In this document: one piece after another, positions 9,401-17,850 of the stretch
How the letters are laid out: the number at the start of each line of letters is the position of its first letter
Position numbering within the stretch: position 1 is the first letter of the stretch
NCBI GenBank assembly: GCA_947165355.1
Contig: CAMUZZ010000011.1
Coordinates: 1-34,118, forward strand
DNA: 34,118 nucleotides
From: an uncultured Clostridium sp.
GTDB lineage: Bacteria > Bacillota > Clostridia > TANB77 > CAG-508
Direction: 5' to 3'
Notes under the pieces: model-generated
The model's database searches: none
What the model was told of the DNA's origin: nothing
The model's input: only the letters and a program-made list of their open reading frames with translations
Made by a program: the position numbers and the translations under genes

Positions 9401-9991
9401 GATTCGATAGAAGAGTACAAGAATACCAAAGAGAGATACGATTTTATGTGTGAGCAAAGATTAGACTTAGAAGACACAATTAGTAAGCTTAAAAAAATGA
9501 TTTCTGAAATGACTGATACAATGAAGAAACAATTTTCTGAAAAATTCAAGTTAATAAATAAATACTTTAATGAGGTATTTATTGAATTGTTTGGCGGAGG
9601 AAAAGCAGAACTTATCTTAGAAGATGAGGACAATATACTTGAATGTGGAATTGATATAAAAGCACAACCAACTGGTAAGAAATTGCAAAATATGCTACTT
9701 CTTTCAGGTGGAGAAAGAGCATTTACTGCAATTGCATTGTTGTTTGCAATTTTAAGAACAAATCCTGCTCCATTCTGTATACTAGATGAAATTGAGGCAG
9801 CACTTGATGATGTTAACGTATACAGATATGCAGAGTATTTAAGAAAATTTAGTGATGATACACAGTTCTTGGTTATTACACATAGAAAAGGAACAATGGA
9901 AGTTGCAGATACTGTTTATGGTGTAACCATGGAAGAAAATGGTATAAGTAAGCTGCTTTCAATGAAACTTGCACAAAACAATGCTTCGTAA
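6431..9991 (+). CDS. smc: Chromosome segregation ATPase SMC
   Basis: Core subunit of the Smc-ScpAB condensin that organises and segregates the chromosome. Length (1186 residues) and architecture are canonical. Walker A GPNGSGKS is at 31-38. A long coiled coil (about 165-510) follows, then a hinge beginning near KGVHGILANLVSVD and including the Gly-rich ASGAITGGSI. A second coiled coil precedes the C-terminal head with signature LLSGGERAFTAIALLFA and Walker B FCILDEIEAALDD. Start ATG6431 has AAAGGAA upstream. The usual neighbours rnc and ftsY are absent. An unrelated kinase-like gene follows after 40 nt and is likely co-transcribed. Confidence 0.97.
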   Translation: MYLKRLELQGFKSFADKTVLEFKPGITAVIGPNGSGKSNISDSIRWVLGEQSIKSLRGSKSEDIIFSGTQNRKSLGFAEASIVIDNSSKELPIEFDEVIVTRRIYRSGETGYFINKTPCRLKDILELFMDTGIGRDGYSIIGQGKIDEILSNKSEDRRHIFEEAAGIVKYRTRKSESEKKLEQTKLNLLRINDILSEIEAGLDPLRIQSEKAKKYLELHGKLKDIEVGLFMHNIDSYKEKLSKIVEDLEVVENQKNDEEEKLSKLQAQKIEIKNKIDSLIEEIEKYQNIGFESSNQIEKINSEIAIANEKIAHNKENSERFKSEILDCEEKIKSLEDEINTKNQKKEDLLSNRSKFAEELQAKEEELKKITGTLSTQELEIESKKQIVEKNTDAKYEKNIEISSLDANFANLEKRLKDIKDEISDAISGLDMSRNKKQEMSNNFSSIEKQKNSILKEIEEKNTKKAEIEDKIKKYDTEIEQITYDLRIKDSRCKFLIETEKEKDGYVKSVKSLLQDCEKNVDLNKGVHGILANLVSVDKEYETAIEMALGAATQNIVTDDENTAKKLVNHLRTNNLGRASFLPITSVRGNKVDKIKGKYPGLIGIAADLVKYDKKYEQIVYNLLGRTVVVDNMDTGIALAKENKYAFRIITVKGDIINASGAITGGSITQKTASLLGRGREIDSLKAEVKQLTAKLEKVQKEKDNYEKSISDFIEESNKLEEKLQEFNITYATEKQKMVSIEEAVARFENELQKLRNEEKNINEQKEKITKNKANLQKEVKDIEAENEELGSIIQKFAKENSDNQKIIDDLNLDITNLKISVSSFDESGSSIEEMIDRIKTDIDNYKKSIDAKNSQIKSLSSEDTQLKKDLDKYDKEIAKIKESVSTSSEKIEELKNERTNKNAEAEKIEKDITDQFNSLEILKENLVKTDVKKSKIEQDIDVVINNLWEEYELTPNNVTEYKKVENVQATQKEVNTIRTEIKDLGSINIDSIEEYKNTKERYDFMCEQRLDLEDTISKLKKMISEMTDTMKKQFSEKFKLINKYFNEVFIELFGGGKAELILEDEDNILECGIDIKAQPTGKKLQNMLLLSGGERAFTAIALLFAILRTNPAPFCILDEIEAALDDVNVYRYAEYLRKFSDDTQFLVITHRKGTMEVADTVYGVTMEENGISKLLSMKLAQNNAS

Positions 9992-10031
9992 TATAGCTTA
10001 AAAATAAAATCCAGAAGGGAATTTAGTTTGT

Positions 10032-11498
10032 ATGGATTACGATGAAACAAATGAAGAATTTATAATTGATAGTTATACTATCGAATTGGCTAAACGAGAA
10101 GAAGAATTTAAAAAGTATTTCTTTAATAATTTTCAAAAATTTGTTATGTCTAACAATATTATACCTTCTTCTGTTTTGGTTAAAATTAGTAAAGAATTAC
10201 CTGGCGGCAGAGAGCTAATTTTTTCAAACTTTGAATTAGTTGTTTCTAAGATTTCAGATAGATATCAGCTAATTCAAATGTTGAATGAATATGATGTTAA
10301 GGAAAATGCGGCAAAATTTTTTACTAAAAATAATACCGGAGGACCACTTGCGTATGAGCGTATTATACATGCTCTCGAAGAGAAAGGTGTTGGTAAAAAA
10401 GAAATAATAGATCTTATTTCTGATAATGCTAGTACAATAATTCACGATTCAGGTTATCATCTACCAGATGTTATGAGTTTAATTCACAATAGAATTAATA
10501 ATTTAAGTGATAAAGATCCGCATATTACTAGCATCGACAAAGCTCTTGCTGATAATATAGATACTGTATTAAATACGCAATACTACAATGAAGGATATAA
10601 ATACCATCATTTTGAAAAAATGAAGAAGTTTAAAAGCGAAATAAAGAAAATGGCTGATAAAAAAATAGATTTTCTTACTAAATTTCCTTTGAATAGAAAT
10701 TCTTCAATAAGTGATGCAAAAGAAATGTGTGAAGAGCTATTTGGGTCTTTTGATGGTGTTGATTTAGCTGCTATAAAACTTGCTAAAGGTGACAAAATGA
10801 TGGCCGTTATTGTTGGAACTATTATTAATGAATTAGTAGATGCTACAAACGAAAACACTACTGATAATAACAATCGAACATCAATAGAGGATTTTAAAAA
10901 AATAGGTGATGGTGGCTATTGTAATGTATATCAGGTTGGTAATTATGTATTAAAACTTGGTGCTCAAAGAGAAGATTTGAATATTCCAAATCATCGAAGA
11001 ATTCTTCAGCCATTACTAAGAGGAAGAATTATAGGTAGCCTAAGCAACAAGTATATAGAGGTACAGAACTTGGTAGATAAAAACTGGTTCAAAAAAATGG
11101 ACAACGATGATGTTTATGAAATCTTATACCAAATTTATTCTGAATTAAGAGATAGTGATTTGGTATGGTACGACATTAAGCCTGAAAATGTTGGTAAATT
11201 GAGAAAAGCAAATAGATCGAATTTAATTTTTATGGACATTGATGGAAAAAAGAAAAATATTAGACCGGTTGGTGAAGCAACCGGAATGATTGGTGAACTA
11301 CCAAAAGAAGATGTTTTAAGAAAGGGTGACTATGTAATTATTGACACAGATTATATACAAACATACGATAAAAGAAAGCTTTCTGCTCCATCTAAAAATG
11401 GAACACCCGGAATACAAGAAGATTTTGAAGATAGATATAATAAAGAGAAAGCAGAAAGAACATCAAATATTGGAAACTCTGGTTACCCAGATTTATAA
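10032..11498 (+). CDS. Protein-kinase-like fold protein with unknown N-terminal domain
   Basis: 488 residues; I do not recognise the family. The C-terminal part looks like a divergent protein kinase. A glycine-rich loop IGDGGYCNVYQV begins near 291 and is followed by VLKLG with candidate ATP-binding Lys308. VWYDIKPENVG (Asp381, Lys383, Asn386) resembles the catalytic loop HRDxKxxN. Two candidates exist for the metal-binding DFG equivalent: MDIDG at 401-405, at normal spacing after Asn386, and VIIDTDY near 435-441. The first 280 residues are charged, mostly helical-looking, without a membrane segment or known motif. It follows smc by 40 nt with AGAAGGGA as ribosome site. Kinase fold is an inference from motif order; substrate unknown. 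It could equally be a small-molecule kinase or a pseudokinase. Confidence 0.6.
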   Translation: MDYDETNEEFIIDSYTIELAKREEEFKKYFFNNFQKFVMSNNIIPSSVLVKISKELPGGRELIFSNFELVVSKISDRYQLIQMLNEYDVKENAAKFFTKNNTGGPLAYERIIHALEEKGVGKKEIIDLISDNASTIIHDSGYHLPDVMSLIHNRINNLSDKDPHITSIDKALADNIDTVLNTQYYNEGYKYHHFEKMKKFKSEIKKMADKKIDFLTKFPLNRNSSISDAKEMCEELFGSFDGVDLAAIKLAKGDKMMAVIVGTIINELVDATNENTTDNNNRTSIEDFKKIGDGGYCNVYQVGNYVLKLGAQREDLNIPNHRRILQPLLRGRIIGSLSNKYIEVQNLVDKNWFKKMDNDDVYEILYQIYSELRDSDLVWYDIKPENVGKLRKANRSNLIFMDIDGKKKNIRPVGEATGMIGELPKEDVLRKGDYVIIDTDYIQTYDKRKLSAPSKNGTPGIQEDFEDRYNKEKAERTSNIGNSGYPDL

Positions 11499-11557
11499 AA
11501 AGCTAATAATATATAACTAAATGTGAATAAATTGTTGAAAAATACAGCTCAAAATCA

Positions 11558-11586
11558 TTGAAATAATGCAAATTAAAGAGTATAAT
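11558..11586 (+). promoter_or_regulatory. SigA-type promoter for the DUF4321-radC-mreBCD-pbp2 operon
   Basis: TTGAAA (11558-11563), exact 17-nt spacer, TATAAT (11581-11586). The start codon of the first gene lies 38 nt downstream with AAGGAGG between. Confidence 0.8.
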
Positions 11587-11623
11587 ATCTGTGATTTTGA
11601 ATGGTTTTATAAGGAGGAAAATT

Positions 11624-11881
11624 ATGGCTACAAGAGATAAAAATATATGGATTTTAATTGTATTAATTTTAGCAGGAATAGTTGTAGGAGGATTGATTGG
11701 TGAATTAGCTGGAAGATCGTCTGCACTATGGTGGCTTGGATATGGACAAGAATTTGGATTAAGAGATCCATTAACATTAGATTTAAGTGTAATTAAATTT
11801 TCGGTATCACTACTTATAAAACTTAATATTTCGAGTATTCTTGGAATGATACTTGCAATATTTATATACAGAAAAATATAA
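11624..11881 (+). CDS. DUF4321 small membrane protein
   Basis: 85 residues with two membrane segments (about 7-26 and 55-80). The middle carries the family pattern: GGLIGELAG near the first helix, then WWLGYGQEFGL, then LDLSVIKF. DUF4321 proteins of Clostridia commonly sit just ahead of radC-mreB, as here; their function is unknown. ATG11624 is chosen over an in-frame ATG at 11591 because AAGGAGG is placed correctly for it and the extension looks non-coding. First gene of the cell-shape operon. Confidence 0.8.
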   Translation: MATRDKNIWILIVLILAGIVVGGLIGELAGRSSALWWLGYGQEFGLRDPLTLDLSVIKFSVSLLIKLNISSILGMILAIFIYRKI

Positions 11882-11915
11882 TTATGGGGTTTTTTAGGGG
11901 GCAGAAAGGCTTTTT

Positions 11916-12602
11916 ATGTCAGTAAAAATTAAGGAGCTCCCAGCTACAGAAAGACCATATGAAAAGTTAGAATTATATGGCGAAAAAATGTTATCAAATT
12001 CTGAGTTATTGTCAATAATAATTAAGAATGGAACAAAAGAATATACAGCTATAGATATTTCAAACAAGTTGTTAAAAAAAATAAACAATAATTTACGAGA
12101 ACTTCAAGATTTATCTATAGATGAATTTACAAGCATACAGGGAATTGGAAAAGTTAAAGCAATACAACTTAAGGCAATGTGCGAGCTTGCAAAACGAATG
12201 TCTAGACCAATTAATGACTCAAAAATTCAAATAAAAAATACAAAAGATATAGCTGGAATGTTTATAGACGAGCTGAAATATGAAAAAAGAGAAATAGTGA
12301 AGCTTGTATTATTAAACACAAAAAATATTATTATAAAAATAGTAGATGTATCGTTTGGCGGAACTAATTTTGCTTCTTTAGAGCCAAAAGATGTTCTGAT
12401 GGAGGCCATTAAGGCTGGTGCTCCTAAAATTATAATAATACATAATCATCCTAGTGGTGATCCAGAGCCAAGTTTGGCAGATTTTGAAATAACAAATAGA
12501 ATAGAAAAAGCATCAAAAATTATAGGAATTCAACTAATTGATCATATAGTTGTTGGTGATGAAAAGTATGTCAGTATTTTTTCAAAGAAGGGGAGTCTGT
12601 GA
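11916..12602 (+). CDS. radC: RadC-family JAMM/MPN protein
   Basis: 228 residues, standard length. The N-terminal half has a helix-hairpin-helix (SIQGIGKVKAIQLKAM, about 68-83). The C-terminal MPN domain holds the JAMM zinc motif HNHPSGDPEPSLAD with His176, His178 and Asp189. Despite its name, a repair role is not established for the family; JAMM chemistry suggests a metallo-isopeptidase or related hydrolase. The start follows the usual IKELPATERPYEKL leader. Its TGA overlaps the ATG of mreB by one base, so the two are translationally coupled. radC next to mreBCD is the common Firmicutes order. Confidence 0.92.
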   Translation: MSVKIKELPATERPYEKLELYGEKMLSNSELLSIIIKNGTKEYTAIDISNKLLKKINNNLRELQDLSIDEFTSIQGIGKVKAIQLKAMCELAKRMSRPINDSKIQIKNTKDIAGMFIDELKYEKREIVKLVLLNTKNIIIKIVDVSFGGTNFASLEPKDVLMEAIKAGAPKIIIIHNHPSGDPEPSLADFEITNRIEKASKIIGIQLIDHIVVGDEKYVSIFSKKGSL

Positions 12603-13636
12603 TGTTTAAACTTTTTAAGTTTGTATCTAACGATATAGGAATTGATTTAGGAACAGCAAATGTACTAATAACACTGAAAGGAAAAGGAATTGTTTTAAAA
12701 GAACCATCTGTTGTGGCAATAGATAAAAAAACAGGAAATATTATATCTACTGGTTTTGAGGCAAAAGAAATGCTTGGTAGAACTCCTGAAGATATTGATG
12801 CAGTAAGACCATTGAAAGATGGTGTTATTGCTGATTTTTCTGCCACACAGTTAATGCTTAAAAATATGCTTACAAAGGTTTGCAGAAGATACAATGTATC
12901 AAGACCTAGAGTTGTTGTTGGGGTACCATCAGGAATTACAGAAGTTGAAGAAAGAGCAGTTCAAGAGTCTATACTTCAAGCAGGTGCTAAAGAAGTTTAT
13001 TTAATAGAAGAGCCAATGGCTGCTGCTATTGGAGCAAGCATGGATGTTGCAGAGCCTAGTGGAAATATAATTGTTGATATAGGTGGAGGTACAACTGAAG
13101 TTGCTGTAATATCTCTTGGTGGAATTGTTGTAAGTTACTCATTAAGAATAGCAGGAGATGAATTAGATGAAGACATAGTTAACTATGTTAAAAAAGAAAT
13201 GAATTTGGCTATTGGCGAAACAACAGCTGAGGAAATTAAGAAAACATTGGGATGCGCAAAACCATTAATGACAGATATGTCGATGGAAATTAGGGGAAGA
13301 GATTTGGCTACTGGTCTTCCAAAAAACGTGCTAATTTATTCTTCTCAGGTTTTAGAGGCAATGAGTGAATCAATACAAAAAATTGTAGATTTAGTTAAAC
13401 TAGCTCTAGAAAAAACACCGCCAGAATTATCATCAGACATCATGGAAAAAGGAATTATTTTATCTGGAGGAGGAGCTTTAATTCAAAACCTTGATAAATT
13501 ATTAATAGATCACACAGGAATGCCTGTATACGTAATAGAAGATCCACTTGACTGTGTTGTTAAAGGCTGTGGAAAGACATTACAAGATATTGATAAATTA
13601 AAGACAGTTGTTTTAAATTCAAGAAAAAGAAGATAA
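12602..13636 (+). CDS. mreB: Rod shape-determining actin homologue MreB
   Basis: Forms membrane-bound filaments that direct lateral wall synthesis. 344 residues with actin-fold nucleotide motifs: phosphate-1 DLGTANVLI near the N-terminus, phosphate-2 DIGGGTTEVAVI at about 160-171, and adenosine motif LSGGGALIQNL near 290. EEPMAAAIGA is also present. A GTG at 12599 is in frame just before it, but ATG12602 is preferred (AAGGGGAG at 7 nt; homologues start with a single Met). Coupled to radC upstream and followed closely by mreC. Confidence 0.97.
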   Translation: MFKLFKFVSNDIGIDLGTANVLITLKGKGIVLKEPSVVAIDKKTGNIISTGFEAKEMLGRTPEDIDAVRPLKDGVIADFSATQLMLKNMLTKVCRRYNVSRPRVVVGVPSGITEVEERAVQESILQAGAKEVYLIEEPMAAAIGASMDVAEPSGNIIVDIGGGTTEVAVISLGGIVVSYSLRIAGDELDEDIVNYVKKEMNLAIGETTAEEIKKTLGCAKPLMTDMSMEIRGRDLATGLPKNVLIYSSQVLEAMSESIQKIVDLVKLALEKTPPELSSDIMEKGIILSGGGALIQNLDKLLIDHTGMPVYVIEDPLDCVVKGCGKTLQDIDKLKTVVLNSRKRR

Positions 13637-13650
13637 TTTAGGTGAAAAAT

Positions 13651-14460
13651 ATGAATGGTAAAAAAAGTAAGGTGGGTATAATTATTACCATCGTGCTACT
13701 ATTGTTATTAGTAGTATTTTCTAACATTAAAAACGATGTGTGGAGTCACATAGTGAGTCCGTTTACCAAAACTGCAATGTTTATACAAGAAGGATTTGTT
13801 AATTTAAAATGCAAAATTTTTAAAGATGATGATACTTTTTATACATTAGACAATTTAAAATCAGAAAATCAAAGAATAAAAGAAGAAAATGAAGAGCTTA
13901 AGAAGAAAGTGTTGGAGCTAGATTCTTTAAAAGCAGAAAATAAAACTTTAAAAGAGTATGAAAACTTAACTGCTAAATACAAAGATAATAGTACAATTCC
14001 AGGTTTTGTAATACAAAAAGACTATTCTAATTACAGCAAAAACGTAGTAATAAATGTTGGCAAAAAAGATGGCGTAGAAGAAGGTATGACTGTTGTAGCT
14101 GAAAATGGATTAGTTGGCCATATAGTATCTGTAGAAGATACAAGCTCTAAAGTTCAAACAATAATAGATACAGCAAGTGCAGTTGGGGCTATATTCGAAA
14201 ATACGCAAAAAAGTATGGTTACTAGAGGTATTCTAGATTCTAATAATAGAATTAAAGGAACATATATAGATAATGATGTTGTTATAAATGAAGGAGATAC
14301 AATAATAACATCAGGAATTGGAGGAATTTATCCAAAAAATATTACAATAGGAAAAGTTAAAGAAATAGTAAATACAAAAAACAAAAGCAACAGATATGTA
14401 TTTGTTGAAACAGCGGTAGATTTTAATAATTTAAATAATATATTGGTAATAAAAGATTAA
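13651..14460 (+). CDS. mreC: Rod shape-determining protein MreC
   Basis: 269 residues. A membrane anchor at about 8-27 is followed by a coiled coil (about 65-110, rich in KSENQRIKEENEELKK-type heptads) and the MreC beta-barrel domain. Diagnostic stretches are NVGKKDGVEEGMTVVAENGLVGHI, read in two parts at about 130-153, and ITSGIGGIYPKNITIGKV near 230. MreC links MreB and MreD to PBP2 outside the membrane. A GTG at 13642 is in frame, but ATG13651 has AGGTG at the right spacing. Sits between mreB and mreD. Confidence 0.95.
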   Translation: MNGKKSKVGIIITIVLLLLLVVFSNIKNDVWSHIVSPFTKTAMFIQEGFVNLKCKIFKDDDTFYTLDNLKSENQRIKEENEELKKKVLELDSLKAENKTLKEYENLTAKYKDNSTIPGFVIQKDYSNYSKNVVINVGKKDGVEEGMTVVAENGLVGHIVSVEDTSSKVQTIIDTASAVGAIFENTQKSMVTRGILDSNNRIKGTYIDNDVVINEGDTIITSGIGGIYPKNITIGKVKEIVNTKNKSNRYVFVETAVDFNNLNNILVIKD

Positions 14461-14477
14461 CATGGGAGGGGATTTCA

Positions 14478-15014
14478 TTGAAAAAAATAATGATAATAGT
14501 TGGCATAGTTATTATTTATTTTTTTATGTATTTTCTACATGTTAATTTTTTTGACTGGTTTACAATAGCAGGGATAAAACCAAATTTATTCGTACTATTA
14601 GTTTTGTTTATTGGTTTATACACTGGTGAAAAGTGTGGAGCAATTTCTGGTTTTATTATTGGATTGTATACCGATTTTTTATTTTCAAACAAGATTGGGG
14701 GTTCTGCGATATTACTACTTATTGTTGGATTTGCAGGAGGCTACTTAGATAAAAAATTTTCCAAAGATGAAGGAAAAATGACAATAATTGTAATGGGAAT
14801 TATTGCTACATCTTTTTATGAAGTTATGTTCTATATATACAATATGATAGTGCTTTCTGTTGAATTTAATATTGGATCTTTTCTGTATATTTTATCAATT
14901 GAGCTATTATATAATGTATTATTAATTATTATTTTATATCCAATTATAAATAGATTAGGCTGTTATGCAGAAAATATATTTAAAAATAAGGATATTTCAC
15001 CAAGATATTTTTAA
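14478..15014 (+). CDS. mreD: Rod shape-determining protein MreD
   Basis: 178 residues, almost entirely hydrophobic, with about five or six membrane segments, as expected for MreD. Sequence similarity within this family is low, and the call leans on position between mreC and pbp2, plus the pattern IKPNLFVLLVLFIGLYTGEK and the Gly-rich GFAGGYLDKKF loop. The start is TTG14478, placed 6-7 nt after GGGAGGGG. An ATG four codons later is too far from that site. Component of the elongasome membrane core. Confidence 0.9.
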   Translation: MKKIMIIVGIVIIYFFMYFLHVNFFDWFTIAGIKPNLFVLLVLFIGLYTGEKCGAISGFIIGLYTDFLFSNKIGGSAILLLIVGFAGGYLDKKFSKDEGKMTIIVMGIIATSFYEVMFYIYNMIVLSVEFNIGSFLYILSIELLYNVLLIIILYPIINRLGCYAENIFKNKDISPRYF

Positions 15015-15029
15015 TTGTAGGAGGGAAAA

Positions 15030-17066
15030 TTGGATAACAATAGGAACAGAAAATTGAACTTAAGATATAACCTGATGATTGTTGCGGTTTCTATAATTGG
15101 AATTATACTTATTATACAATTGTTTAATCTACAAATTATAAATGGTGAAAAATACAGAACAATGTCAAGTGCAAGACTAACAAGGGAAACCAAAATTTAT
15201 GCTGATAGAGGAGAAATATTAGATGCTAATGGTATGAAATTGGTTACTACAAGCACCGGATATGATTTATATTTGTATAAAACCACATCAAATTCTCAAT
15301 TATTAAATGAAAACATAGTAAGAATAATTGAAGTTTTAGAGGAAAATGACGATAAATATAGGGACAACCTTATTTTAACTGTAAATCCATATGGATTTTC
15401 TACAGATAATCAAGATAATATCGCAAGATTTAAAAAGAATAATAATATAGATGAAAACGCTGATGCAGAGCAATGTTTTAATGCTTTAAAAGAAAAATAT
15501 AAAATAAACATTGATGATATTGAGTTGGCTAGAAAGGTAATGGCAATTAGATATGAAATAACTCAAAATGGATATAGTAATGTAAGACCTGTGCAAATAG
15601 CAAAGGGTATTTCTAAAGATTCTGTAATAAAGTTTAGTGAAGAAAACAGTAAATTTTCTGGTATTGATATAATGAACAGACCTATTGTAACGTACAATAA
15701 TGGGTCTCTTGCATCACATGTGCTTGGATATTGTGGAAAAATAACAGAAAATGAATTAAAAAATGCCGGAGATGGTTATGACGAAAATTCAATTATAGGC
15801 AAAACAGGAATTCAGTACGTTTTTGAAAAATATCTAAAAGGCGAAAATGGAATTAGACAAATTGATATGGATGTAAATGGTAATATTACAGGAGAGTATA
15901 TAACTCAAGAGCCTGTTGTAGGATGCGATGTGCAGCTTACCATCGATTCAAAAATTCAGTCTGTATTAGAAGAGTCATTAAAGGCAGATATAGAAAAAAT
16001 TTCAAGTGGAGGTTATTCAGATAAAAGTGATGCACAAAGTGGTGCTGCGGTAGTTATGAATACGAAAACGGGAGAAATAATTGCATTAGCAAGTTATCCA
16101 GATTTTGAACCACAATTATTTACTGATGGAATAAGTAACGAAAAGTATCAAGAGTATACAGAAAAGGAATCTTTATATAACAGAGCAATAAGCGGTGCGT
16201 ATGCTCCCGGATCAACATTTAAAATGATTACAGCAATGGCAGGATTAGAAACAGGAAAGATATCACCTAGTGAAACAATATCGTGTGCAGGAATATATCC
16301 GCATGCTCATAAGCCTGTTTGTTGGTACTATTCAACGTATAGGTCTGGGCATGGTCCATTAAATATAACAAATGCTATAGAGCAATCTTGTAATTATTTC
16401 TTTTATGAAGTAGGTAATAGAATTGGAATTAACACTCTTTCAGAATATTCAAAGTATTTTGGATTAGGTAGAAAAACGGGTATTGAACTTATTGGTGAAT
16501 CTTCTGGAAATATTGCTAGTAGTGATAGAGCTGCAGAGGAAAACAGAGACTGGTATTTAGGAGAAACATTATCAGCATCCATAGGACAGAGCTATAACAA
16601 CGTTACTCCAATTCAAATGGCTAAATATATAAGCACACTCGTAAATGGTGGACATCAAATTGATGTAACTTTAATTAAGTCTGTAATTAATCAAAATGGT
16701 GAAGAAATTCCAAAAGAGGAAATACAAGAACATGTTAATAGTGTTCTTGGAGTTGATGAATCTGAAGATGTTAAAGAACGAATATTTCAAGAAGAAAATT
16801 TAAATGTGGTATTAGAGGGAATGAAGAATGTTACTACCGAAACTGGGGGAACAGCATATTCTACATTTAAAGATTCTGCTATAAAAGTAGGAGGTAAAAC
16901 TGGTTCGGCACAAGCTGGAGATAAAACCCATGCTTGGTTTGTTGGTTTTGCTCCATACGATGATCCAGAAATAGCTGTTGTAGTAATTATTGAAAATGGT
17001 GCTCATGGATCTTATGCAGCTCAGGTAGCAAAAGATGTTGTAGATGCATATTTCTTTGAGGATTAA
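15030..17066 (+). CDS. mrdA: Class B penicillin-binding protein 2 (elongation transpeptidase)
   Basis: Cross-links peptidoglycan during side-wall growth. 678 residues. A single N-terminal anchor (about 14-36) is followed by the dimerisation domain (about 50-290) and a transpeptidase domain with all three active-site motifs: STFK (Ser395, Lys398), SCN (453-455) and KTG (623-625). The TTG start at 15030 follows TAGGAGGG closely. Last gene of the DUF4321-radC-mreBCD operon. rodA, minC and minD, which often follow, are missing here. A terminator follows 10 nt after the stop. Calling it PBP2 rather than SpoVD or PbpB rests on operon position. Confidence 0.93.
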   Translation: MDNNRNRKLNLRYNLMIVAVSIIGIILIIQLFNLQIINGEKYRTMSSARLTRETKIYADRGEILDANGMKLVTTSTGYDLYLYKTTSNSQLLNENIVRIIEVLEENDDKYRDNLILTVNPYGFSTDNQDNIARFKKNNNIDENADAEQCFNALKEKYKINIDDIELARKVMAIRYEITQNGYSNVRPVQIAKGISKDSVIKFSEENSKFSGIDIMNRPIVTYNNGSLASHVLGYCGKITENELKNAGDGYDENSIIGKTGIQYVFEKYLKGENGIRQIDMDVNGNITGEYITQEPVVGCDVQLTIDSKIQSVLEESLKADIEKISSGGYSDKSDAQSGAAVVMNTKTGEIIALASYPDFEPQLFTDGISNEKYQEYTEKESLYNRAISGAYAPGSTFKMITAMAGLETGKISPSETISCAGIYPHAHKPVCWYYSTYRSGHGPLNITNAIEQSCNYFFYEVGNRIGINTLSEYSKYFGLGRKTGIELIGESSGNIASSDRAAEENRDWYLGETLSASIGQSYNNVTPIQMAKYISTLVNGGHQIDVTLIKSVINQNGEEIPKEEIQEHVNSVLGVDESEDVKERIFQEENLNVVLEGMKNVTTETGGTAYSTFKDSAIKVGGKTGSAQAGDKTHAWFVGFAPYDDPEIAVVVIIENGAHGSYAAQVAKDVVDAYFFED

Positions 17067-17076
17067 TAAAATCAAA

Positions 17077-17108
17077 CGCTAGAAAAATAATTTTCTAGCG
17101 TCTTTTTT
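17077..17108. terminator. Terminator between pbp2 and the converging small-gene cluster
   Basis: Ten-base perfect stem CGCTAGAAAA / TTTTCTAGCG, loop ATAA, followed by TCTTTTTT. It ends pbp2 transcripts and, read the other way, lies directly after the stop of the minus-strand cluster. Confidence 0.88.
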
Positions 17109-17378
17109 CTAAAAAAGAAGCGAAAATAAAGCCACAAGAAGTAAGTTATCATGTACTTCTTCTTTATACAAAAAGTAAATAATAGACAGTATTAAAAGAT
17201 CATCTTCATATAACTTAAAGCCATTAAATTCAAACATTGGAGCTTTTGCATTGATTGTATGGTTGGGTTTAGAATTAATGGAAGAATTAAAACTATTATA
17301 TTTTTTAATAGGATGTAGCATACGATTACGATGCATATTGTAATTATTCATAAAAAAAGGTGGAATATAGTTATTCAT
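17109..17378 (-). CDS. Small protein with C-terminal hydrophobic segment, unknown function
   Basis: 89 residues. The first half is polar and rich in Asn, His and Pro. The C-terminal 38 residues have the pattern FKLYEDDLLILSIIYFLY followed by EEVHDNLLLVALFSLLF, two amphipathic or hydrophobic stretches separated by an acidic turn. Short proteins with this LYEDDLLILxxIYFLYxE tail are, from general knowledge, common in spore-forming Clostridia and unnamed. The start codon overlaps the end of the preceding gene by 8 nt, showing translational coupling. Third gene of the minus-strand cluster. A spore or forespore-membrane role is inference from context (SigE-like promoter, spoIIE next door). Confidence 0.65.
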   Translation of the reverse strand: MNNYIPPFFMNNYNMHRNRMLHPIKKYNSFNSSINSKPNHTINAKAPMFEFNGFKLYEDDLLILSIIYFLYKEEVHDNLLLVALFSLLF

Positions 17379-17838
17379 TTTTTAGAAAATCACCGCCAGT
17401 TGGATTTAGTATTTCTATTGCTTTAGCTAAGCGCAAGAATTTTATGTATTGATTTAGCTTTTCTTTTTTGTTATCTGCAAGATATGGTTTTAGAGATAAA
17501 AGTAAATTTGATCTAGTATCATTTTCAGAACTATTAACTGAGTCTAATATTTGTTTAATTTTTAATATAGTATTAATATCAATGTCTGAAAATGGATTTT
17601 TTGTGCTATTTTCGGAATTGTTTTCTTTTTTATTTTTTTCATCTGGTTGACCTGGCGAGTTAAAAGATTGATTTTTATATGTATTTTCTTCACTTTGAGA
17701 TTCATCTTTTTGGCAAGTAGTATTTTGATTGTTGGATGAAGAAAAATTATTCAGTATATTTTTCAAATTGTTAGACATCTCAGGGTTTTCTAGAATACTA
17801 TTCAATTTTTGAAAAACATTACTTGTATCTTCATCCAT
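17371..17838 (-). CDS. Hypothetical Asn/Ser-rich protein, probable sporulation cluster member
   Basis: 155 residues, not assigned to a named family. The N-terminal 35 residues look helical (NVFQKLNSILENPEMSNNLK). About 36-85 is low-complexity (Asn, Gln, Ser, Glu, Lys). The C-terminal 65 residues form an amphipathic helical domain that includes RSNLLLSLKPYLADNKKEKL and YIKFLRLAKAIEILNP. An in-frame TTG at 17850 exists, but ATG17838 is chosen because GGAGG sits correctly upstream. It starts 12 nt after the 51-residue gene and overlaps the 89-residue gene, so the three are one unit. Confidence 0.7.
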   Translation of the reverse strand: MDEDTSNVFQKLNSILENPEMSNNLKNILNNFSSSNNQNTTCQKDESQSEENTYKNQSFNSPGQPDEKNKKENNSENSTKNPFSDIDINTILKIKQILDSVNSSENDTRSNLLLSLKPYLADNKKEKLNQYIKFLRLAKAIEILNPTGGDFLKNE

Positions 17839-17850
17839 AAAAACCTCCAA

